Source: Saccopteryx bilineata
Taxonomy: Eukaryota > Chordata > Mammalia > Chiroptera > Emballonuridae
Direction: 5' to 3'
Length of the DNA stretch: 64,000 nucleotides
NCBI RefSeq assembly: GCF_036850765.1
Contig: NC_089492.1
Coordinates: 290,134,590-290,198,589 of the forward strand
The notes under the pieces were generated by a model. It did no database searches. It had not been told where the DNA came from and worked only from the letters and a program-made list of their open reading frames with translations. How positions within the stretch are numbered: the stretch's first letter is position 1; each line of letters starts with the position of its first letter. This document shows positions 45,141 through 56,189 of this stretch, piece by piece. Made by a program: the position numbers and the translations under genes.

Positions 45141-45794
45141 AAAGTGGGATCAGAGCTCTGTTAGGGGAGGTGCAGGTGTTTGGAGGCCCAGGTGTCAATC
45201 TAGTTGAGGGTGAGGGGTCAAGGTCAAGGACACCTCTGGGAAAACACAGCACATTAAACACAAAGGCAGAAGCCAGCTTTCTCGCCCAGGGCTTCGTGGG
45301 TGCTCGGGAGACATCCACCTTCCCCTCCTGCTGGGACCAGAGCCCGGATGTCATTACCTGTTCCCACCTGGAACCAGCAGCAGAGGCTCCGCCCAACTTC
45401 TGCCTGCAGCTGTCCCAGAGATGTTGTCAGGACCCACGGTGAGCCGGGCTCCGCCTGGCGCTGGGTGAGCTCAGGGCTGCTCCAAGCCTCCTACGTCTTG
45501 AGCTGCAGACCAAGCACAGTCGGCTTCTGAGCCCTTCCTGGAGCTGCTGCAGACAGCACTGTGCTTCAGACTCAAATGTAAGGAAGCAGGGGCTCCCTTG
45601 GTGGGACACTGGAAAATTCCAGGTGGCAAAGAATTTCCAAAGTGAACCCTAGAGGACCCCTGCTGTGGTGATCTGGACAACCTCCAGCTTTGCGGAGACC
45701 TTGTCTTCCCTGGGGACAGTCTGGCCCAGGGGGGTGCTGGCGTGGACATTTCAAGCTTTGGGGGTGGGGGCTGGACATCTTCTTTGACTGATAT
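45141..45794. other. unassigned sequence
   Basis: GC-rich unique DNA; no exon or repeat recognised. Confidence 0.4.
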
Positions 45795-45970
45795 CCGAGG
45801 GCTTCTTCTGTGACAGACCCGTACAGGTCTTTCCCGTATGTTATTTTGGGTAATATCTCAGCAGTCCTGACAAATATTTTCGTTGTGTGGAGGAAAGAAG
45901 AGTCACCTGTGGTTTGTCCAAGCTCATCTAGGTCACCTGGGGCGGAGGTGGGATCCGCTTTCCCCAGCTG
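45795..45970 (+). mobile_element. MIR SINE (probable)
   Basis: TATGTTATTTTGGGTAATAT, CTCAGCAGTCCTGACAAATA, then TGGTTTGTCCAAGCTCATCT and GGGGCGGAGGTGGGATCC follow the MIR order from the 'tattatctcatttaatcctcacaa' part to the 'gggattcgaacc' part. Confidence 0.52.
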
Positions 45971-46149
45971 TGGTCTCCTCGCTCAGGGAACGCGGTGGGT
46001 CGTGGTAAGCAGAGAGGGCGCACGTTTGTTTCCAGAGTGGTCCCCAGTGGTGGCCCAGACTTATCTGTGCTTACCCCCACCCCCCCCATCACAGGTGTCC
46101 AACCACAGGGCTCAGAAGGATCCAGGCACGACCACTTAGCGACATCTCT

Positions 46150-46520
46150 CTGACGTGTGTCTTAATTTTTCAACAAATAAGTAAGAACACCACTGTGGAC
46201 TCATGACAGCGACACGCATGTCATCCGACCACTGGGGGATGATACGCACACTCATTGGTCTAGTTTGGGGCGATTTTTGGAATGTTACATTAATTTAATT
46301 TGCTGAGATTTGACTCGATTAAAGGGTATTGATCTGGAGTGTCTAAAATTGCTGCCATTTGTCAGTAGTGGCTTGCTTGTGAAATCTGGTCGTTAATAAA
46401 TCAAGTCTCGGCTGTTCAATATGTAGTTATTACAGTGGGTTTCAGATGTGGCTTCCCTCTGGCACTCTGTGACAGATTAACACCATTAAAAGTTGCAAAC
46501 ACTCCTTTCAAAGAGTTTGC
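46150..46520. promoter_or_regulatory. candidate conserved non-coding element
   Basis: A 370-bp AT-rich unique block with ACATTAATTTAATTTGCTG (46286-46304), TGACTCGATTAAAGGG, GGTCGTTAATAAATCAAG and TTCAATATGTAGTTATTAC. Isolated CpGs persist (GACACGCATG, GATACGCACAC). There is no repeat match and no coding frame of note. The texture is that of an enhancer. Confidence 0.35.
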
Positions 46521-46839
46521 TATTTGCTTTTATTTGGACCTCCCCCCCACACTCCCCATAATTTGGGTTCAAACAGGAACATTCAAAGAACTTAGAAGAA
46601 TTGCCAAGTGTCTGGGAGGGCGAGGGCCAGGCTTGTTTGGGGGTTTGGGGGTGGGTAGCCATTTCACATCGGGAACGGTGTGGGGTCATCTTGCTCCTTT
46701 GAGGGACAAACGCTGTCACAAGGAGTTGCTCCAGGGGACCACGTCTCTCTGAGGGCTCCGGGGTCTTGACTGAGCAGTGTCAGCGCTGGGTGTCAGCCGA
46801 TGGCAGGACCAAGCATGGCAAATGGATTTTTAGAGACTC

Positions 46840-46985
46840 TCAGAGGTGGAAATAACGACATCAATTATTAAACCATCCAATATTTATGAACCGCCTTCTT
46901 TGTGGGAACAGCTCGGCTGAGAGGCTCGATACATATTTGTTAATGTGTAATTCTGTATTTCAAATAAGAAAGGTTAGCAACGGAT
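46840..46985. promoter_or_regulatory. candidate conserved non-coding element
   Basis: Short AT-rich unique block: AATAACGACATCAATTATTA (46850-46869), CCAATATTTATGAACCGCC, GTTAATGTGTAATTCTG. It lies about 320 bp after the previous candidate and may belong to the same domain. Confidence 0.25.
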
Positions 46986-47934
46986 AGCAGGGGCGAAAGA
47001 GGACTGGCAACTCCCCCAGTCTGGTCTGGCAGCCTAATTCAGAGAGGGAGAAGTGAGCCTTCCTCCAGATCAGCCTGACCGTGGGGCCGGCTGTGGCCCC
47101 GGAGACCCGGGACCTCTGCGGCGAGGTCCCTGGCCCTTCCTCCTGGCTCCCGGCCTGTTCAGGTGGCACCAGCATTCCTAATGCAAACTCTGAGGAGACG
47201 GAAGAACTTCAGAGGGGTCTCAGGTGACCGTCCTTGGCAGGGTTTGCTGACGTGTTGTCCAGGCTGCTCGAGAGATGACCGGGCAGCCTCCTGAACAATC
47301 GGCCCATTTGCACCCATCTCTCTCTCTTCCCAGTCTCTGAAATGGCAACAGGCACCCAGTGAAAACATCCTTTGGAAAGCCTCCCTCCCTCCTGCACGGT
47401 TCCTCTTGTTGATTCTGAGCCGCGAGAGATGGCCTTTTCCTCCTCTAGCCTTCGTTTCCCTTCAGGAATGCCTGAGCCACAGCCTGCCCTGGGCAAGGGG
47501 TCCTCTGCCCACTGTGCCAGGGAGGCGGGCAACTCCTCAGAACCCCGGTCCCTGAGCAGGGCCTCCAGAGGAAGGATGAACATTTGCAGATGGCTGATTT
47601 AATGGGAGGCGGCAGAGGCAGGGATTCCTGGCAGCCTTGGTCAGCATCACAGGATGCTCGCTCAGCAGAGGCCACGGGGCCTGCGTTTCTGTCACTGTTG
47701 GGTGCGTCTTCCAGTCTCGGTCTCAGGGCTGAAGGGCTGACCTCAAAAGTCCCCTGTGGCGTTGAGGGGAGGACGGGGCTCAGATCCCTGCCAGGCCAGG
47801 CCTCCTGCTTCAGATACTTTGCAGCATTCTCGGGGAGCGTGCACGGTGGGATGGGGAGCTCAGTCTTGGAGGAGAGCTCTCGGCCGGGCCCCACGGCTGT
47901 GCCAAGCGCCCCTGGAGGATGCACTCCGAGCTGT
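46986..47934. other. unassigned GC-rich sequence
   Basis: Frames of up to 166 codons overlap on both strands with no domain. No exon is called. Confidence 0.4.
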
Positions 47935-48150
47935 TTGCCATGCACAGAGACCGCGGGGGCTGCTTTTATAGCATTGTTCTTTTATTCATAAGCCCGCATC
48001 CCAGAGCCTTGTAAATGACATTACCCACTTTGCATTAAGCAGACCTGGCAAGTCTGTTGGCAGTTCCACATTTGGGGCTTGTTCGGAGGGTCACGCCGGC
48101 TTGCGGGCCAACTGCTTTATTAGGCATCTTAAGGATATGCCAGTATCAGT
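47935..48150. promoter_or_regulatory. candidate conserved non-coding element
   Basis: Unique sequence with TTCTTTTATTCATAAGCCCG (47977-47996), AAATGACATTACCCACTTTG and ACTGCTTTATTAGGC. Supported by composition and motif texture only. Confidence 0.24.
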
Positions 48151-48949
48151 CCTTCTTTTTCTCTCTCTTTTCCCCCCTGGCATTCATCAAGGGTCCCTGT
48201 GCTGGTGGGAAGTGGATGGGTGTGGCACCCTGTGTCCGTGTCCTTGGCAGCTAACCGGGGAGGGCAGAGCTGGTTCCGAGAGCCCACCCATGTGCTCCCT
48301 GCACCCCCTTCTGCGGCTCGATGCTCTTGTCTCTGGCAGAGGACTGGAGTGGGCACACAGAAGGACTTGCCTTCCTTCAGTTTGGGTCCAATTTGTCATC
48401 AGTGGCCTGGAGCTAGTGTCCCCACTCAAGCGGAGCAGTGCCAGCCGGGGGAGCCAGGAGCCCTCCTGGGCTAGATACAGAGGGGTGGGTGGGCCCGTCA
48501 TCCCTGCTCTCTCTACTTCCCCCATCAACCCCCGGCCACAGCACCACCATTTGTTCTAAACCTGGCTCCTAATGGCTTCACCAGGGAGCTTTTACAAACA
48601 CAGGCCTTCGGGAGGGTGACCGGCAGGAGTGTGGGGGGGGGAGGATATTATCAAACACAGCCAAGCGCAGGCAAGCTGCTCTGTCTGGGGGCACATGTGG
48701 AACACTTTCTTTGTGCCCGGTAGAAAAAGGAGGCAGGTACTGCTTCGCTGCAGGCACAGCAGGGAGCCTGGAGGGCCGTGGTGCATGCCTGTCGCGCGTT
48801 TGTTGAATGAATGCCTGAGCGACTTAGTATTGACTCCCGGGTTCTGGAATCATTAGCACTGACTCAAAAGAGATGTAAAGGAAGTCCTTCCTCTGTAGCT
48901 GTTCAAGGCCAAAATAGCATCCACTGTGGACAGAAACCTTTTCTTCTGG
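48151..48949. other. unassigned sequence, possible L2 tail
   Basis: GTTTGTTGAATGAATGCCTG at 48797-48816 resembles the end of an L2. The rest is not recognised. Confidence 0.4.
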
Positions 48950-49045
48950 AAAATTATTCAAGGTCACGCAGATCATGCATTCATGAGCTTGGATTTAAAA
49001 CCCAGGCAGTCTGAGACTAGAGGCCATGCCCTTGACCACCAAGGG
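48950..49045 (+). mobile_element. MIR SINE 3' part
   Basis: TTCAAGGTCACGCAGATCAT, TGGATTTAAAACCCAGGCAG, TCTGAGACTAGAGGCC and ATGCCCTTGACCACC follow the MIR core to 3' end closely. Confidence 0.8.
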
Positions 49046-50529
49046 AGGCTGTGCCCACTGTCTCGGGGTCACTCAGCTGTGGTCCCTTGCCCATGCACCT
49101 GAGACCCCTTAGTGCCTTAGTGCCAGTGGACCTGTATCTGTTCCCCAAAATTGTGTCTAACCTCAACGGATTAAAAATGACCCACCTTCGAGGGTCTTTA
49201 GAATAATGAGTCCGGGCTCTGAAGACGGTCTCCAAGAGGCCTGAGTTGCAGGACATCACCCACTGCGACACAAGGCTGATGGCATCTCAGGAGCACGGAG
49301 GGCGTGGAATGCCATGTGCCGAGCTGCATGTGTGGGTGTCCTCCGCGAGCGTGCTGGTGGGGTCTTCCCGCAGCCTCTGAAGGAAGAGCTTTCTTCTGCC
49401 TCTCATGGAGGTGCCCCAGTGCCCCAAAAGGAGTTGAAAATAGCTCGGAAGGCTGCAAGCAAGACATATCAAGCTGTTCCACTGCATCAGCTGCCTCTGC
49501 CCAACTGGCTGCTGGAAGCGTCACTGGTCCCGCTGGAGCGGGCACGTTCTGCTCAGGGTCGCATCTGCATGCTCCCCAAACATAAATGAGCGCTTTGGGC
49601 AGGAGTCTGTTGAGCTAGGCTGTTGCTTTGTTTGCTGTGTCATTGTGCACAGAGCGTGGTGCCCGGGAGGCCTCGGGTCAGCCTGTATGTGCGCGTGCAC
49701 ATGCGTGAGTGTTTGAGTGTGAGTTGAAGCAGCAGACAGCCTCTGCCTTACAATCCCAAACCTCACATTCCAGTGAGTCCTCCCCTTACCGTGTGGCCAA
49801 ACCCAGGCCTGTGATGGGGACAAAGCCACATGGGAGCTCAGGCAGGTGCTTCCTGCCGACAGGGCCCAGGCTGCCCCCAGACCCACACGGGGACTGCCAG
49901 CCTACCCCTGTGCCAATGTGACAGGCATAGGAGCTGTGCCATCCCACAGGACCTCCCACTCCCATGCTTGGTTTAATGTGTAATAGTTTTTTTTAATTTT
50001 ACACTTGTGTTTGTGAGTGCAGTCAGATGGGCATTGGCATGTGTGCGTGTGAGTAGACCAGACACACATCCTGTGTGCCCATCATCCCTGCCCATCCGTT
50101 TGCGCCCAGTGTTCACGCTGCCCCATGAGTGCAGAACTCCGGTGGACTGGGATGCGTGGGGGTTCCACAGGACCCAGCGGGGTGTGGGGGAAGCATGTCA
50201 TGTTGACAGCTAAGCGGGGCATGGGCCACTCGGAGTGGCTACGCCTTCCATTGGAACCAGACCCTGCTTTGGAAGCGGAAAGAAGGCGTGGGCATTCTAA
50301 GAACCGTGCGTAGCCGAAGGACCTCATCGGATCCTCTCTTAGTCACGCAACTTCCCTGTTCCAGCCAGTGACTTATACGGAGAAGAAAGACCTGGAAGGG
50401 ATGGGAGAGATAGGGGCACTGTGCTTGTGTTTCCTCCCAGTCCTTCTCAGTGGGCCAAAGCCGGTGCTCAGGTCAAACGTGTGTGATGAACCACTTAAAT
50501 GCTATAGAGATGTGTGCCTATAGGTTCTT
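49046..50529. other. unassigned sequence
   Basis: Unique DNA. It holds a degenerate GT-rich patch at 49688-49725 and a T-run at 49987-49998. No exon is recognised. Confidence 0.4.
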
Positions 50530-50891
50530 TATTTTTATTTATTTTTTATTTATGTGAAAGGAGAGGAGATAGAGAAACAGACTCCCACATGCACCCCAAC
50601 TGGAATCCACCTGGCAACCCCCATCTGGGGCCGATGCTTTGCCTATCTAGGGCTCATGCTCGTAACTGAGCTATTTTCAGCACCTGAGAGAGAGGCTCCA
50701 TGGAGCCATTCTCAGTGCCTGGGGCTGATGTGCTCAGACCAATAGAGCTATGGCTGCAGAAGGTGAAGAGAGAGAGAAAGAGAAGGGAGAGGGGGAAGGG
50801 TGGAGTAACAGATGTTCACTTCTCCTCCTGGGTGCCCTGACCGGTAATCAAACCTTGGACCCCCACATGCAGGGTTGACATTCCATGTACT
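50530..50891 (-). mobile_element. long tRNA-derived bat SINE, head truncated
   Basis: Same family as 31811-32254. On the plus strand: poly-T/A-rich tail at the left, AAACAGACTCCCACATGCAC, CTCCATGGAGCCATTC, a GA tract, then GTGCCCTGACCGGTAATCAA with the decayed B box. The last part of the tRNA-like head (its A box) is missing. TATAGGTTCTT (50519-50529) and TATATGTTCTT (50892-50902) form a target duplication with one mismatch, so the truncation happened at or near insertion, not by later deletion across the end. Confidence 0.87.
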
Positions 50892-51733
50892 TATATGTTC
50901 TTGTGGACCAATGTCACCCATTAAATTTAATTTCTAAATTAAAAAACAAACAAACATGTGCATGTTCCAGAAACGGAAATCTAGGCAGTTGAGTTGGTTT
51001 TGTGGAGCGTTTGCACTGTTCTGGTAAGAATGAGACACGTGTTCACACACGAGCTATGAAGCCTGAATTTATACAACTTCGATGATCTCATATGCAGGTC
51101 AAATGCTCTTGCATTTCCATTTAAAACCAGCAGTGTGCAATGTAAAGATGAATGGTAACATCCATCCATGCCAATAATTTAAAATTAAAATTTTCCTTTA
51201 CTTAGAATGGGAGATGCTACCTAACAAATAAAGACCACCAGGACAGTTGGGAGGGCGTGGCTCTGGGAAGGAGGAGAGAGGTGCATATTTCAGCACCTTG
51301 AACAGCGCTTTTTTGCTGCTTTTGCAACAAGAAGCATATTTTTTCTTTTTTTGGCTCCAGGTCTTGCACATATGTAGCTGGCACTGACCAGACCTTCCTG
51401 TCCAGAGTCCTCAGGCTGGGGTTGCAGGCGGGGCTGTCCTCACCAGGGCCTCGGCGACGCCCCTTCCCCTGACCTTTGCCGATGACCTTTTCTTCCTGCC
51501 ACCATAGTGTTAGTCCTTCCTGGGCTCCCGCCCTCTGGTCATAAGCGCATGACTTTTGTTTTGTGTGTAGAGTCAATAAAGACATGCTGAACTCTTACCC
51601 AGCCTGTGGCTGAGCCCCACGTGCTGCGTGTGTGCTGAGAATCTGATGGCAAATGTTCCTTTAGCATTTCCATTGGTGCAGACCCTTGTTCTCTCTGACG
51701 GGGCCTGTCCCAGAGCTATGCAGGTAACTTTTG
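50892..51733. other. unassigned sequence
   Basis: AT-rich first half, GC-balanced second half. No exon or secure repeat. Confidence 0.38.

Positions 51734-51782
<49 letters not shown>
51734..51782. repeat. (GT)n microsatellite
   Basis: About 24 GT units with one early TT interruption. Likely polymorphic. Confidence 0.97.
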
Positions 51783-51784
<2 letters not shown>

Positions 51785-51816
51785 AGTGTGGTCAGGTGGC
51801 TGGCCAGCTGGATGAG

Positions 51817-51925
51817 TGGATGGACTGATGAACGTATGATGGATGGATGGATGGATGGTAGATGGATAGATAAATGAGTGAATGGAGGTCAGGTGGATGG
51901 GTGATTGATGAATGAATAAATAAAT
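51817..51925. repeat. (GGAT)n/(GATA)n imperfect repeat
   Basis: GATG, GGAT and GATA units, purest at 51838-51860, merging into AATGAATAAATAAAT at the L2 boundary. Confidence 0.88.
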
Positions 51926-52020
51926 TCTTCAAATACCTAGTGAGTGTCTGCTCTGTGACAGGCATAGCTCTAGGTGCAGAGGATTCATCAGAGAACAGGA
52001 CAGACAACCCCTCTTACCCA
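51918..52020 (-). mobile_element. L2 3' end
   Basis: Reversed L2 tail on plus: AATAAATTCTTCAAATACCT, AGTGAGTGTCTGCTCTGTGA, CAGGCATAGCTCTAGGTGCA, GAGGATTCATCAGAGAACAG and GACAGACAACCCC. These correspond to the L2 phrases for a size-graded 'caggcactgttctagg ... gaacaaaacagac'. Confidence 0.77.
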
Positions 52021-53329
52021 TACAGATGCCCAGAGAATGGACGCATGAGAGAATGAGTGAGCGCTCCCATGGTGTCTGTCCTAAAAAGAGCTCCTCTCTG
52101 TCCCTGGACAGGGAGCCGGCACACACAACAAGCTCGTGTGCCAGCGGGTGCTGTGTGGTGTGGGAGGGGACCCAGCAGCCACGGGCATTCGGAGAAAGGG
52201 GATATTCAGTGTCATGCCAATGAGAAGGCATCATGTGGGGGGGGGGCAGGTAGGTCTTGACCAGGAAAAGCTGCAGGAAAGTGACAAGATTGGGGTGGTC
52301 CTGCTGGTCTGGGTGGAGGTGCATGAGGGTGGCTTGGGGCAGAGGGGCGGGGCCTTGCTGCTGAGAAGGGGTGGGGAGGGGCCCGCTGGAGCTGGGTGGG
52401 TTAATCAGGACAGTTCTCAGACTGTGGTCAGGTGGACGGGACACAGAAGCTCCAATCTGGTCCTGGCCAAACCGTCTAAGAGAAGGAACCTCTGAGTGTA
52501 CTGAGCAGGGAGCTGAGTCAGCTTCCCTTTCCTGACTCCCAAACACAGTGTGCGGGACAAACTCGAGACCTAACCTGGGGCGGCAGGGCTGGTTCTCTGC
52601 CAGGCGGGAAGGGACTCCGGCAGGTGTGGCCCAAATCCACGCATGGACCCCACGTGTGGGCCTCTCTCTCTTTGTCACTGTCTCAGAAGCCTTGCGGCTC
52701 ACTCAGCAAGTTCAGCGCCAGGACATGGAATAGAGACCTGGGGATTGGACCACGGGACAGAGGTGACCTCCGCAACCACAGCAGGCTGGAGCTCCCAAAT
52801 GTGAGGCCCAGTGCTTCCTAGATGGTCAGCAGAGTCCGGGACCAGCCAGCCCCCCAACCCTGCCTGAGCATCTTTCTCTTGGCCCCATGGGGTAGTTTTG
52901 AGGATCAGCTTAGATAAGGGGGTCCACCCACAATATGCTGAAGGCATTATTACAGTGATGGTGAGTGCTGAGCCTCTCTTGGGGAGAAGTGGGGTGTGGA
53001 GGGTGTGAGAGGTACAGTATAGAGAAGGGGTCCACCACCCTGGCCCCCGCCGTTGGGGGGTCCAAATCAAAATTTCTGCAGCCACTCCGCCCTTCCCCAG
53101 TCCGGGCTCAGTTATTAATTTCCTGTTGGCCCTGGGGGCAGAGCCCCAGAGAGGCTGGGTGGTTGCCTGGCAACCCAACAAGATGGTTGCCAAGCGTCTG
53201 ACGAGTGGGCTGGGTCTCCTGAGCCCTGACTTCCTGGGCTGGGCGAGGCTGAGAACCCTCCACGGCTGCCTGCTCTGCATCTGCCTTTGGGTTTTGGACA
53301 ACGGCGCTCATTTTTCCTAGAAATCTGAC
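52021..53329. other. unassigned GC-rich sequence
   Basis: Frames of up to 257 codons (minus, 51929-52702) run into the L2 remnant and overlap plus-strand frames, so they are treated as chance. No exon is recognised. Confidence 0.42.
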
Positions 53330-53540
53330 ACTGACGACCTGCCTGGATTTATTTAATAGTTTTCAAATGTGCCTAATGTGGCGGTAATCAAGGCCCGTGG
53401 CAGGCTTCGCCGCGATTACAGTGACCCTGGTGTTTTATTCCTCGCTAACCTTCAATTTCTGCTCCTGACCTTTCTCGGTGAAATATTTCAGTATAAATAA
53501 CGCCGTTTTGCAAACACATTGCCCTGATTACGCTGTAGGG
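53330..53540. promoter_or_regulatory. candidate conserved non-coding element, CpG-retaining
   Basis: Unique AT-rich block with retained CpGs: ATGTGGCGGTAATCAAGGCC (53378-53397), GCTTCGCCGCGATTACAGTG, AATAACGCCGTTTTGC and GATTACGCTGTAGG. It also has GGATTTATTTAATAG and TATTTCAGTATAAATAACG. No repeat match. Confidence 0.35.
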
Positions 53541-54569
53541 CCTTGGTTCTCCATGTGTGAACGTCTCTGAAGTAAGTGGTGATTTGTTCCCCTTTCTGGT
53601 AATTGCTGTTTTAGAAATAGCTTCTTCAGACGTCTGCCACAAATTGGCATCTCCCTGACTCGCTGTGCGCCTGCCAGCACAGCTGCTGGGGGCGTGCCCA
53701 CTGCACAGGCTGGGCGTGGTGTCCGGGAGGAGGTGGCAGCCCGGGGCTGGGGAGATGGGAGGTGCCCCTGGCCCCCTGGCCCGTGGGGATTGTTGGTAAC
53801 TCCTGCTAGGATGTCAGGAGGGAGGAAGGGGGGCACCAAGCCCCCTCTACCTGCTCCCCTTGACCTTGTGGCTTGGGAGGTCAACAGTTGCCTCCCGGGC
53901 CAAGGGGGAAGCCAGCAATGAGGTACAGCTTTGGGCCTGCCCTGGAAAAAACTTGTAAACATTTCCAAAATCACACCTGTGTTAGGTATGTGCCCCCTGT
54001 GCTCTACGCTGAGCATCTGCAGACCTTGCCACCAATTGTCCCTTGTTGGACCAGGGTGTGGAGCCGTGAGTGGGATTCCAAAGGGACGGAGTCTCCCTAT
54101 GAAGGTGTTAGCCTCTGTAAGGACCACCTGGGGACCCCGGGCTCAGGGGCTCAGGTGGAGGACAGAAGTCAAACCAGAGCTGTGGAGAAAGATGTCAGCC
54201 AGGACAAGGACGTGGTGGGCCCCCCGCCTCTCAGGTGGGCAAAGATCTCTAAGATGCGTGTTGGAGCATGCTGCTCTGGCTGGTGTTCCTTCAGTGTCCT
54301 GCTCACGTGTCCTAGGACAGCGCCTCTCCATATGGCATTAGGGCCATTCATTCATTCACTCATCTCTGCCCACCCTTCCCCACCCAGCGTTCGCATTTCT
54401 CCAGCCTCTGGGACCACTGCTGACCTCACAGCGTGGGCTTCAGCAGCGCCAAGGCCCTGCAGCTCTTGGGACCTGTACCTACAGGAACAGCAGTAGTAAT
54501 AATAACCACCCCTGTGTGTAATCAGTTACCTGCAAGTCAGAACTATATGGCTGGAAGACCAATGTTCAG
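53541..54569. other. unassigned sequence
   Basis: Two frames of about 200 codons on opposite strands overlap (53528-54127 minus, 53873-54496 plus); neither has a domain. A possible L2 scrap lies near 54345-54365 (CATTCATTCATTCACTCATC). Confidence 0.42.
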
Positions 54570-54670
54570 GGAAAGCAGGTGACTGACCCAGAGACAAATG
54601 CCAGTACTCCTGTTCTGAGGCTGCGTCTGGCTTTGAACCTGGGTCTGGTTGCTTCCATGCTTAACACAGC
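54570..54670 (+). mobile_element. MIR SINE 3' part (probable)
   Basis: GGAAAGCAGGTGACTGACCC, AGAGACAAATGCCAG, CTGGCTTTGAACCTGGGTCT and GGTTGCTTCCATGCTTAACA fit the MIR core-to-3' order. Confidence 0.52.
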
Positions 54671-54679
54671 TGCTTCCTC

Positions 54680-55222
54680 CTGGAGAACCTCCTCCATGGC
54701 AAATGCCTGCTCATGCTTAAGATGAAGCCCAAAGTGTCTTCTCCTCCAGGGAGCCCTCCTGGATTTTCCCCCATCCAAGGGGTAGTCAACCTTTTTATAA
54801 AAACTGCCCACTTTTGCAGTGCTAGTCAACCTGGTCCCTACCACCCACTAGTGGGCAGTTCCAGCTTTCATGGTGGGTGGTAGTGGAGCAACCAAACGGT
54901 GCCGCAACTGGCCCACCATGAAAGCTGGAATGCCCACTAGTGGGCAGTAGGGACCAGGTTGACCAGCACTGCAAAAGTGGGCGGTTTTTATAAAAAGGTT
55001 GACTACCCCTCTACACCTTTCACAATCCATCAGGGTGCTCTGTGGCTGCTCCAGCCGCACCCTTGGGAGGATGTAGGTCTGTGTGTTGTCCATTGTGCTG
55101 AGTTTCCTGGGGGCAGGGACAGAGCTGGCTGACTTTAATGCCCTTTGCGTGAATTCAGCTCCCAGCATATTGTAGCTGCTCAATAAATGCTCAAACAACA
55201 GCTGCAGGAATGAATGAACCCA
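54680..55222 (+). mobile_element. L2 3' region split by a MITE
   Basis: Before the MITE: AACCTCCTCCATGGCAAATG, then TCTTCTCCTCCAGGGAGCCC and TCCTGGATTTTCCCCC resemble the L2 'cttctcagtgaggccttccctgacc' part. After it: TGCTGAGTTTCCTGGGGGCA, GGGACAGAGCTGGCTGACTT, CAGCATATTGTAGCTGCTCA, ATAAATGCTCAAACAACAGC and GAATGAATG are the L2 3' end. The spacing between halves is normal for L2 once 54778-55010 is removed. Confidence 0.67.
54778..55010. mobile_element. 233-bp foldback (hAT-like) MITE
   Basis: The left arm (54778-54877, 100 bp) and right arm (54912-55010, 99 bp) are reverse complements with only about five differences, separated by 34 bp. Ends are AGGGGTAGTCAACC and GGTTGACTACCCCT. Inner parts hold smaller palindromes such as CCCACTAGTGGG. 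The ends and internal words (GGACCAGGTTGAC, CATGAAAGCTGGAA) look like hAT-family non-autonomous elements that I recall from bat genomes, but no 8-bp target duplication is evident, so the superfamily is tentative. There is no coding capacity. A transcript would fold into a long near-perfect hairpin. Confidence 0.9.
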
Positions 55223-56189
55223 CAGGGCATGGAAATCTGCTTTTCTTTGTTCTCTCTTTGAGGCCAAAACTCTCCTCTTTGGGTGTGTGTGTGTGGCTGA
55301 TGTGTTGGTCCAGTGGGATGCGGTCTGCCAACGTCCCAAGTGACAGAGCCCCTTTTTTTCCTGGCCCTCGGTCATGGCTTCAGAGGAAGAGGTGGTTGGC
55401 CCCAGAGTAGCTGTATCTGGTCTGATGGGAAGGGTGTTGGGGCATAGGGGAGGGGTGGAGAAAGGAAGTAAAGATGGTGAAAGGTCCTCCTGCATACAGG
55501 CTGTGAATAGAGCATGTTTATCTTTGATGGCTGTTTTGAGCCATTTGGTGACTAATTTCCACAGAAGGTGAAGATCTAAGAGGGAGGCAAAAGCGATGAC
55601 TAATCTATGAGGCTCCTGGGGTAACTTAATTTACATGTTTTTAAACGATTGCTTCCTACCTGGGCCTTCTGAAAAGTCAGTGAACCTGGGTCTCTGCGTG
55701 TGCTGAGGTGGGAGCGCTCAGATAAGGACCACAGCTGTGGGGGGGGGGGGCGCATAGGACCTTCCCCTGTAGCAGAAGGCCACAGTGAGTGACCCCCCTC
55801 CACCCTGCACCGAGGCCTGGCTCACTGCCTTTCCCAGACAGCTGTGCCTGTCTGCCTGCCTCTGCGTGTTTCCTCTGTGTGCCTGTCCCCCATGGGGCGC
55901 GGGGCTGGCAGGCCTTCTCCAACCATCCTCTCAAGGGCCCAGCGCCCCTCCCCGCACAAGGCTGCCTCACTGGCTGCTAATCCCATTTCTCCAACTTCCA
56001 AATGCAAATGTGACAAGCCACTGCCCCCAGGGAAGGTCCCAGAGGACTGGGAGGTGGGGGTGCCCTGTGCAGACACAGGAGGAGGCTGTGACCTTCTCAG
56101 GCAGGTGGTTTGGAGCTGACTTGGGGGACTCCATCATGGTGCTGTGCTGCCAAAGGCGGTGAGATTGTTGGTTCCCACTGGCCCTTGTA
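55223..56189. other. unassigned sequence
   Basis: Holds a short GT run (55283-55294) and a 12-G run (55739-55750). No exon is recognised. Confidence 0.4.

Noticed and set aside
51929..52702. 257-codon minus-strand open frame
   Set aside because: It runs into an L2 remnant, overlaps plus-strand frames and contains no recognisable domain.
53528..54496. Two ~200-codon frames on opposite strands
   Set aside because: Mutually overlapping, no domain, no splice context. The left end overlaps a candidate non-coding element.
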